This document shows positions 40,406 through 45,892 of a DNA stretch of 45,892 nucleotides, piece by piece; within the stretch, counting starts at the first letter, position 1; every line of letters begins with the position of its first letter. Location: positions 1 through 45,892 of the forward strand of contig JAQGHY010000047.1 in NCBI GenBank assembly GCA_028291455.1. Reading direction: 5' to 3'. Origin of the DNA: Rubritepida sp. (GTDB lineage Bacteria; Pseudomonadota; Alphaproteobacteria; Acetobacterales; Acetobacteraceae). The notes beneath the pieces were generated by a model that saw only the letters and a program-made list of their open reading frames with translations, did no database searches and was not told the DNA's origin. The translations under genes and the position numbers were made by a program.

Positions 40406-41305
40406 ATGAATTTCCTTATCCTCATCGTCCTGATGGCCAGCCTCATGGCGCTCGCGGCCCCGCTGTTGCAGCGCGGCCTGGTCGAACGCAACGTCGAACG
40501 CAGGCTCGGGCAGTACTGCCTCACCAGGGCGCCCGAGCGGCAGGAGCCGGCCTTGGGCAGCCAGCTGTTGCGGGCGGTTGCCGCCATCGGGCGGCCGCTG
40601 CTCGGCAAGGGCAAGGGGACCATCCAGCTCTCCGCCAAGCTCACAGCGGCGGGATGGATGGGCCGCGACGTACCGGCGCTGTTCACCGGTATCCGCGTGC
40701 TGACCGCGCTGGCTTGCGGCCTGCTGGCCGCGTGGCTGTCGCCTACCGGCGATGGGATGCGCAACAGCGTGATCTCGATACTGGCCGCCTACCTCGCGGT
40801 CGGCGCCATCCTGTCGCGGCGGGCGCATGCGCGGACCATCCGCATGCGCGCCGAACTTCCCATCGCGATCGATGTGCTGGTGATGGTGTTGGAAGGCGGC
40901 GCGGGGGTCGAACAGGCGCTGCGCTTCTCCGTGAGCCTGAGCGTACATCCGGCTCCCATCTGCCAGCGTGCCTTTCTCGGCTTCGTGACCGATTTGGAGC
41001 GCGGGACGCCCTACGACCTTAGCCTGATGCGCCTCGGCGACCGTCTGGTCATCGAAGAAGGGCAGCTCTTCATGGAGGTCCTGCGCCAGGCCCTGATGCA
41101 CGGCACCGAATTGCAGGAGCCGCTTCGCTCCCTCGCCAAGGATCTTCGCCAGCGTCGGCTGGCCGATGCCCGAGCCGCCGTGGGCAAGGCGACGACGATG
41201 ATGACGCTCGTCATGATCGTCTGCCTGCTGCCCGCTCTGCTGACCCTTATCGGGGCCCCGGCCGTAAGTGCCGTCGTCGAAACCCTGAGGAACATGGCGA
41301 AATGA
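40406..41305 (+). CDS. tadC: Tad pilus inner-membrane platform protein TadC
   Basis: The 299-residue protein follows tadB after 9 bases with GGAGG as ribosome site. Helices are at the N-terminus (LILIVLMASLMALAAPLL), the middle, and the C-terminus (MMTLVMIVCLLPALLTLIG), with a T2SSF cytoplasmic domain (about 150-255, ELPIAIDVLVMVLEGGAGVEQAL). It partners with TadB. It overlaps tadD by 4 bases. Confidence 0.93.
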   Translation: MNFLILIVLMASLMALAAPLLQRGLVERNVERRLGQYCLTRAPERQEPALGSQLLRAVAAIGRPLLGKGKGTIQLSAKLTAAGWMGRDVPALFTGIRVLTALACGLLAAWLSPTGDGMRNSVISILAAYLAVGAILSRRAHARTIRMRAELPIAIDVLVMVLEGGAGVEQALRFSVSLSVHPAPICQRAFLGFVTDLERGTPYDLSLMRLGDRLVIEEGQLFMEVLRQALMHGTELQEPLRSLAKDLRQRRLADARAAVGKATTMMTLVMIVCLLPALLTLIGAPAVSAVVETLRNMAK

Positions 41306-41985
41306 AAATCGCGCTCGCTGGCTCGCTTTCCCTGGTTCTGCTGTCCGGCTGCTCCAGCCTTGGCCTGGACTTCAGCCGCATGCGCGGCGGCGAGGCACCA
41401 GCTCCTCAGGCGGCCGGACAACCGGAGACGCTCTACCTCGACCTGATCACGGGGCTTCGCGGACGGGGCCTCCATCGCGCGGCGCTCGCGCATCTGGACG
41501 AATACGAGCGGCTGTATGAGCGCACGCCGGCCACCTTGCTGTTGCGCGGCCAATCGCTGCTCGACATCCGCGACGATGCGGCCGCGCTGGAGGTGTTCCG
41601 GCAGATCACGAGCGGGCCAGAGGCCGCCGCCGCGCAAGCGGGAATCGGCACCGCGGCCGCGCGGATAGAACGCTGGGACCTGGCGGTCGAAGCCTTCACC
41701 GAGGCTGTGCGCCGGGAACCCACCAACCCGCGCTACCTCAACAACCTCGGCTACGCGCTGCTGAGAAGCGGCAATGCACGGGAGGGCGAGTTCCGCCTGC
41801 GGATGGCCGGCGAGCTCGACCCCAACAGCGCCGAAATTCGAAACAACCTGGCGCTGCTGCTGCTGGCAACCAGTCGCCGTCCGGACGGCGAGAGGCTGCT
41901 GGCCCTGATGCCGAGTGCCGAAGCCCGCGCCGCGCTTCGGCGCGAGGCGGCGCAGATCCAAAACCCACCGGAACGGAGATCGTGA
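41302..41985 (+). CDS. tadD: TadD-like TPR lipoprotein
   Basis: The 227-residue protein has a lipobox LLSGC (Cys17) and a tetratricopeptide region from about residue 45, best seen in WDLAVEAFTEAVRREPTNPRYLNNLGYALLRSG and the next repeat. In Tad systems TadD is an outer-membrane-associated factor needed for secretin assembly. It is coupled by overlaps to tadC and to the next small lipoprotein. Confidence 0.88.
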   Translation: MKIALAGSLSLVLLSGCSSLGLDFSRMRGGEAPAPQAAGQPETLYLDLITGLRGRGLHRAALAHLDEYERLYERTPATLLLRGQSLLDIRDDAAALEVFRQITSGPEAAAAQAGIGTAAARIERWDLAVEAFTEAVRREPTNPRYLNNLGYALLRSGNAREGEFRLRMAGELDPNSAEIRNNLALLLLATSRRPDGERLLALMPSAEARAALRREAAQIQNPPERRS

Positions 41986-42263
41986 TGCGCCACTTCCCCT
42001 GCTTTCTGCTTCTCCTCTGCATCGGCTGCTCGGACCTGAAGCCGCTGCCGCTGGTGGACAATGCCGCGGTCGAGCCGCCGCGGAGCGCGATCCAGCAGAT
42101 GATCCGCCTCCAGCTCAACAGCCAAATGACCGAGGCTCCGCCCGCACCGACGCCGGGCAGCGAGACGGAGCGCCTCGGCATCCTCCAGTCGCTGCCCAAC
42201 CAGCAGGGTGGGGGATCGCAGCGCATGTCCGGCGGTGGATCGTCTGGAACGCGGACTCCATGA
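41982..42263 (+). CDS. Small putative lipoprotein in the Tad operon
   Basis: The frame starts with GTG 41982 immediately followed by ATG 41985; the ATG is the likelier start (92 residues). The N-terminus MRHFPCFLLLLCIGCSD is a short lipoprotein-like signal with IGC at Cys15. The rest is Pro/Gln/Ser-rich (PPAPTPG, NQQGGGSQRMSGGGSSG) and probably disordered. It overlaps tadD and the tadG start (ATGA). No family recognised; its place suggests an accessory role in pilus assembly in the periplasm or outer membrane. Confidence 0.65.
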   Translation: MMRHFPCFLLLLCIGCSDLKPLPLVDNAAVEPPRSAIQQMIRLQLNSQMTEAPPAPTPGSETERLGILQSLPNQQGGGSQRMSGGGSSGTRTP

Positions 42264-43960
42264 CGGGTCAGCCGGCTCATGACGGTGAGGCTGGGGCCAT
42301 CGCGCCGCTCGTCGCGCTGCTGCTCGCCTCGTTCTGTGGCTTCGCGGGGCTCGCGGTGGATATGGGCCTTTTGCAGTATCAGCGGCGGTCGTTGCAGGCT
42401 TCGGTCGATGCGGCGGCGCTGAGCGCGGCGCGGGCACCGGCCCAGGCGCAGGTGATCGCGACTTCGATTCTGGCGCGCAACGGTACGGTGAGCGGCACGC
42501 CAACCATCGTAGCTGGGAACTATGCCGACAATCCTGCGCTGGCCCCGGCGCAGCGCTTCTTGCCGGGGGGCGTGCTGAATGCGGTGCGTGTGACCGCCCG
42601 GCGCGATGTTCAGCTTGGCTTGACCCGGGTGCTGGGCGGGCCGGCGACGACCCCGGTCAATGCGACCGCGGTTGCGGCGGCCCAGGCAGTGGCCGGATTC
42701 AACATCGGCAGCGGCGTCGCGTCGGTGAATGGCGGTGTCCTCGGGCAGTTTCTGGGTCTCGGTAGCGCCTCGATCACCGGGGTCAGCTATACCGGCCTGG
42801 CTCAGGCGAACGTCCGGGTTCTGGCGCTTGGCGATGCCCTGGCGGCACAGCTCGGCCTGAGTGCCGGCACCTATCAGCAATTGCTCAACTCGCAGGCCAC
42901 CATCGGTCAGATAATGGGTGTTGCTGCCTCGGCCTTGGCACCGGCAAGTCCAGCCGCTGCCGCGACCTCGCTGAACCTTCTGGCGCAGTCGACCCGGACC
43001 ATTCGCGTCGGCGACCTGCTGGGGCTCGCCTTTCACCAGACACGCCAGATCGGCGACTTTACGGCAGACCAATCCTACATGAATCTCGGGGTCAACGCGC
43101 TGGATCTCGTGACGGCGGCGGCCACCCTGGGTGGCGCGAATGCGGCGACGCTGCCCGTTGGCCTGACCGTGCCGGGCGTCGCGACCGCGACAACGCGCGT
43201 CATGGCGATAGAACCGCCGCAGGGCACAGCGCCGGGCGCGATCGGCATGGGCCCTGTGGGCACGAGGGCCCAGACGGCCCAGGTTCGAGCGCTTATATCC
43301 CTGCAGCTGCTACCGCTTCCCGGCTCGGGCGGCGTCATCAACCTGCCTTTGCTGGTCGAGGCCGCGCCGGCGCAGGCCGAGCTACGCGACGTGTCGTGCC
43401 AAGGCGAGCCGGGCACGGACACCACGCTGCACATCCAGGCGACGACCGGCGTCGCGCGCGCCCAGATAGGGCAAATTACGGCAGCGCAGTTCGCCAACGC
43501 CGGCCAGACCTTCGGAACCCTGGCACCAGTGCCGATCGTGACCATTCAACTTGTGATACCGCTGGTCACCACCATCGACATTACGGTCAACCTGCAGGCA
43601 CTCGCGACAGTCGGCACAGGCAGCCGCGACCTTACCTTCACCACCAACGATATCGCAGCGAGAACCGCCCAGACGGTTAGCTCCGGCGGATTGGCAGGAA
43701 GCTTAATCGGCTCACTGGGCAGCAATCTCATTTTGACCACGTCCATTAATCTTCATGGAGTGTCGCTTTCCCTTGTAAGCGCGCTGCTCGACCCTGTTGT
43801 GACGGCTCTTTTGTCCAGCGTCGTGACAGCGCTCAAACCTGTACTGAACTCCCTCGACGGCACATTGGATCAGGTCCTGGCTGCGGCCGGAGTCCGTGTC
43901 GGCTTCGCCGACGTGCTCGCCACAGGGACACGCTGCGGTATCTCCGCCCTGGTTTTGTAA
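42260..43960 (+). CDS. tadG: TadG-like pilus assembly protein
   Basis: ATG 42260 gives 566 residues. The N-terminus has the Tad-like motif: GAIAPLVALLLASFCGFAGLAVDMGLLQYQRRSLQASVDAAALSAA's hydrophobic segment and following helix, about residues 11-55. After this the protein is Ala/Gly/Val/Leu/Thr-rich and largely beta-predicted, with no VWA motifs (no DxSxS) that some TadG proteins have. Only two cysteines (in VSCQGEP and TRCGIS), in the mature part, might bond. It is probably anchored in the inner membrane with a periplasmic body. AT-rich DNA follows at once. Confidence 0.82.
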   Translation: MTGQPAHDGEAGAIAPLVALLLASFCGFAGLAVDMGLLQYQRRSLQASVDAAALSAARAPAQAQVIATSILARNGTVSGTPTIVAGNYADNPALAPAQRFLPGGVLNAVRVTARRDVQLGLTRVLGGPATTPVNATAVAAAQAVAGFNIGSGVASVNGGVLGQFLGLGSASITGVSYTGLAQANVRVLALGDALAAQLGLSAGTYQQLLNSQATIGQIMGVAASALAPASPAAAATSLNLLAQSTRTIRVGDLLGLAFHQTRQIGDFTADQSYMNLGVNALDLVTAAATLGGANAATLPVGLTVPGVATATTRVMAIEPPQGTAPGAIGMGPVGTRAQTAQVRALISLQLLPLPGSGGVINLPLLVEAAPAQAELRDVSCQGEPGTDTTLHIQATTGVARAQIGQITAAQFANAGQTFGTLAPVPIVTIQLVIPLVTTIDITVNLQALATVGTGSRDLTFTTNDIAARTAQTVSSGGLAGSLIGSLGSNLILTTSINLHGVSLSLVSALLDPVVTALLSSVVTALKPVLNSLDGTLDQVLAAAGVRVGFADVLATGTRCGISALVL

Positions 43961-44305
43961 GTTCTGTGGAGCAGTGTCGAAGATTCACATCTTACAATGG
44001 CTCTGGCGAGCTTGATTCTCTTACATTTTACTGAATTACTCTTAGATATACAGATCATTTTGGCTAGCTATGCTTTTTTCCACCAGGAAATTTGATATTT
44101 ATTACTTTTGACTTGCAACTTTTCAGCTCGGCATGTAAATTCTAGTCACTAACACTTACCTAGGTCAGAAAATATCAGAAGTACTGCGATCCCGTCTGAA
44201 CATCTGCGGATCGACAACGCCCATCGAGTCTATGACTGCTTCAGACATGACTGAAAGCCAGCGGTCGCGTCCACCAACACACCGGCACATCATTAAGGAT
44301 ACGAA
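43961..44305 (+). promoter_or_regulatory. 345-base AT-rich leader of the flp pilin gene
   Basis: No gene is supported. The spacer is strongly AT-rich up to about 44190, then mixed. TTGACT (44108-44113) could be a -35 element, but no good -10 stands at the right distance. AAGGA (44295-44299) is the pilin ribosome site. Pilin genes often have their own strong promoter, and this long spacer splits the operon accordingly; it may also stabilise the pilin mRNA. Confidence 0.5.
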
Positions 44306-44485
44306 ATGCGTAATATTCTGAAGCGCCTCTGGAAAGACGAAAACGGCGCTACGGCGATCGAATACGGTCTCATCGCCGGCTTGATCTCGATCGTGATCGC
44401 GATTTCGGCTCCTGGCATCGGCGCAAGCTTGACGACAGTGTTTGCGACCATCGCGACTAAGATGGCCGCAGCGGCCGGAACGTAA
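44306..44485 (+). CDS. flp: Flp/Fap-type major pilin
   Basis: This short frame encodes 59 residues: MRNILKRLWKDENGATAIEY at the start, then GLIAGLISIVIAISAPGIGA. It is a classic Flp pilin: a charged leader cut after Gly14, Glu19 at +5 and Tyr20 at +6, followed by one hydrophobic helix and a short Ala-rich tail. The ribosome site AAGGA stands six or seven bases upstream. It is processed by a CpaA/TadV peptidase and polymerised by the Tad machine into adhesive pili. Confidence 0.95.
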   Translation: MRNILKRLWKDENGATAIEYGLIAGLISIVIAISAPGIGASLTTVFATIATKMAAAAGT

Positions 44486-44493
44486 CTTCGCTC

Positions 44494-44910
44494 ATGCATC
44501 GCCCGGTTAATCCTGGGGGAGAAGATGGCAGCGTGGCTGTGGAGTTCGCGCTCACGGCCACGCTGCTACTCACGCTCATCTTCGCGATCATGTCTTTCGG
44601 AATCCAATTCGGGGCCCGGATCATCGCCGCACAGGCCGCGAGCGAAGGCGCCCGGGCGGCCGCCGGGGGCCTGAGCGCCACCGAGCGCCAGACCCTGGCA
44701 AGGGCTGCGGCCACCAGCACCCTGAACAGCTACGGCGGAATAGCCTCGCTTCGCACGATCGCTGTGGTGCCCGTCGGCTCACCTGTCACGCGGCTCGACG
44801 TTACAGTGGCGCTCGACATTTCGGCCTTCGGCCTCAGTAAACTGTCCGGCTTCGTCCCGTCCATGCCGGCGCCCAGCGCCAGGGTAAGCGTTCAGGTCGG
44901 CGGCTACTGA
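44494..44910 (+). CDS. tadE: TadE-like pseudopilin
   Basis: The 138-residue protein follows flp after 8 bases. It has the TadE pattern: short leader, processing site after Gly12, Glu17-Phe18 at +5/+6, and a long hydrophobic helix (VEFALTATLLLTLIFAIMSFGIQFGARII). The remaining part is a small beta-rich domain (LRTIAVVPVGSPVTRLDVTVAL). It is a minor pilin needed for Flp pilus assembly and another substrate of the prepilin peptidases. Confidence 0.9.
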   Translation: MHRPVNPGGEDGSVAVEFALTATLLLTLIFAIMSFGIQFGARIIAAQAASEGARAAAGGLSATERQTLARAAATSTLNSYGGIASLRTIAVVPVGSPVTRLDVTVALDISAFGLSKLSGFVPSMPAPSARVSVQVGGY

Positions 44911-44915
44911 ACCTG

Positions 44916-45374
44916 ATGCCGTCGCTGGTAACGCTGCTGGACGGTCTGGCTGCGGCCGTGCTGACGGTCCTGGCCATCACGGATCTGCGCAGCCGCAAAC
45001 TGCCGCGTGAATGGATGTTCCTGCTGATCGCACTCACCCTGCTGCGCACGATGGCAGCGGGCGGCCTGGCCGGGCTGGCCATCGCCCTTGCCTCCGGCGC
45101 CATCGCTGCCGGCCCCATCTGGGCACTGCGTCTGGCGCTTCCGCCCGGAGATCCCCGATGGCGTCTGGGCGGCGGCGACCTGCGGCTGGCCTTCGCCCTC
45201 GGTATCTGGCTCGGCGCCCTGCCCGCACTGTTTATACTGGCGGTCGGCTCAGCTCTCGCAGGCCTCTTCGGCCTCGCGGCGGCAAGCCTTGGCCGCGGCC
45301 TCGACAGATCGCAGCCGCTGGGAACGTGGTGTATCGCCGTATTGGCGGCAGGCTGGCTGATGACCTGGCTTTAA
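44916..45374 (+). CDS. Second prepilin peptidase, CpaA/TadV type
   Basis: The 152-residue membrane protein has the two catalytic aspartates, Asp23 in ITDLRSRKLP and Asp88 in LGGGDLRLA, within hydrophobic helices. It follows tadE after 5 bases. It differs in most positions from the peptidase at 34017, so it is not a recent duplicate. It may be dedicated to the pilin genes just upstream (flp, tadE), or be redundant. Confidence 0.87.
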   Translation: MPSLVTLLDGLAAAVLTVLAITDLRSRKLPREWMFLLIALTLLRTMAAGGLAGLAIALASGAIAAGPIWALRLALPPGDPRWRLGGGDLRLAFALGIWLGALPALFILAVGSALAGLFGLAAASLGRGLDRSQPLGTWCIAVLAAGWLMTWL

Positions 45375-45389
45375 GCCAGGTCATCCCGC

Positions 45390-45617
45390 TCAGAATTCGC
45401 GGCGCGGCGGCCGGCGGTCGCGCGGCGGCGGCGCGGGGGCGGCGAGCTCCATCTCGAGCTCCTTGATCTTCGCCTTCACGGAGTCACGCAGCGCCGGGGT
45501 GGCATGCACCTTCATCCCGGCCAACACTTCCTTCAGGTCCCGCAACTGCTTTTCCTTCTCCACGCGCGTGCGGGAGATGGGGCGGTTGTCGCTGAGCTGG
45601 CCTTCGCGTGAGCGCAT
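45390..45617 (-). CDS. Small charged coiled-coil-like protein of unknown function
   Basis: ATG 45617 has a good ribosome site (GGAG, six bases upstream), giving 75 residues; an ATG at 45629 would overlap the E2 gene. The centre is Lys/Glu/Arg-rich and helical (RTRVEKEKQLRDLKEVLAGM, then VKAKIKELEMELA), the tail Pro/Arg-rich (PAPPPRDRRPPRREF). It starts one base after the E2 stop, so it is probably in that operon. I recognise no family and give no function. Confidence 0.6.
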   Translation of the reverse strand: MRSREGQLSDNRPISRTRVEKEKQLRDLKEVLAGMKVHATPALRDSVKAKIKELEMELAAPAPPPRDRRPPRREF

Positions 45618-45618
45618 C

Positions 45619-45892
45619 TCAGACTCCAAGCATGAGGCGGCGGGGATCCTCGATCGCTTCCTTCACGCGGACGAGGAAGGAGACGGCCTCCTTCCCATCC
45701 ACGATCCGGTGATCGTAGGACAGCGCCAGGTACATCATCGGCCGGATTTCGACCTTGCCGCCCACGGCCATCGGCCGCTCCTGGATCTTGTGCATGCCCA
45801 GGATGCCCGACTGCGGCGGGTTCAGGATCGGCGTGGACATCAGCGAGCCGTAGATGCCGCCATTGGTGATGGTGAAGCTGCCGCCCGCCATC
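45619..45892 (-). CDS. odhB: 2-oxoglutarate dehydrogenase E2 (dihydrolipoyl succinyltransferase), C-terminus only
   Basis: The last 91 codons are present; the N-terminal lipoyl, E3-binding and most of the catalytic domain lie beyond the right edge. The visible part includes [21 protein letters not shown] and the active-site motif [14 protein letters not shown], with its His and Asp. Residues between ([14 protein letters not shown]) are typical of the succinyl-transferase rather than the pyruvate E2. It is the TCA-cycle enzyme core. Confidence 0.92.
   Translation of the reverse strand, partial: MAGGSFTITNGGIYGSLMSTPILNPPQSGILGMHKIQERPMAVGGKVEIRPMMYLALSYDHRIVDGKEAVSFLVRVKEAIEDPRRLMLGV

Noticed and set aside
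43870-44058. Small minus-strand frame in the spacer after tadG
   Set aside because: No ribosome site, overlaps the coding end of tadG, and its start lies in plain AT-rich DNA.

Overview
The window is GC-rich, densely packed chromosomal DNA of an alphaproteobacterium. Several things suggest a member of the Acetobacteraceae (Roseomonas-like): the HemB type, the clustered solitary Bug-type binding proteins, the many 4-base ATGA/GTGA gene overlaps, and the family-III CoA transferase and LLM oxidoreductase genes. This assignment is inferred from gene content and composition only. I saw no rRNA, tRNA, CRISPR array or insertion sequence.

Layout. (1) 1-4.4 kb, minus strand: a czcB-czcA type heavy-metal RND efflux pair (czcA runs off the left edge) and a small lipoprotein. 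(2) 4.5-10.4 kb: housekeeping genes. xseA with an M23 peptidase lies on the minus strand; purD, a MetY-type sulfhydrylase and hemB lie on the plus strand. (3) 10.4-22.2 kb: general metabolism. This holds two alpha/beta hydrolases, a family-III CoA transferase, a pyridoxamine-oxidase-like protein, a coupled aldehyde dehydrogenase/unknown/glycosyltransferase trio, an LLM monooxygenase, rarA and two Bug-type periplasmic binding proteins. (4) 22.2-31.5 kb: an island with unusually AT-rich spacers. It contains an orphan OmpR-type regulator, an XRE regulator, two tandem paralogous glycine-rich/collagen-like exported proteins, a POTRA plus beta-barrel TpsB (ShlB/FhaC) transporter, a histidine kinase and a second OmpR-type regulator. 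(5) 31.5-45.4 kb: a membrane GGDEF-EAL protein followed by a full Tad/Flp pilus locus (cpaA, cpaB, cpaC, tadZ, tadA, tadB, tadC, tadD, a small lipoprotein, tadG, flp, tadE and a second prepilin peptidase). (6) Right edge, minus strand: a small charged protein and the C-terminus of the 2-oxoglutarate dehydrogenase E2 subunit.

How the parts may work together. Regions 4 and 5 read as one surface-attachment block: regulators and a c-di-GMP enzyme sit between a putative collagen-like surface-protein export system and a Tad pilus. The most interesting candidate for an undescribed system is at 24132-31262. There the TpsB transporter has no filamentous-hemagglutinin-type partner beside it. Instead it follows two tandem glycine-rich proteins that share a conserved core, a repeat-rich C-terminus and an identical C-terminal tail, and it is followed at once by a kinase/regulator pair. 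That these are exporter and substrates is inference.
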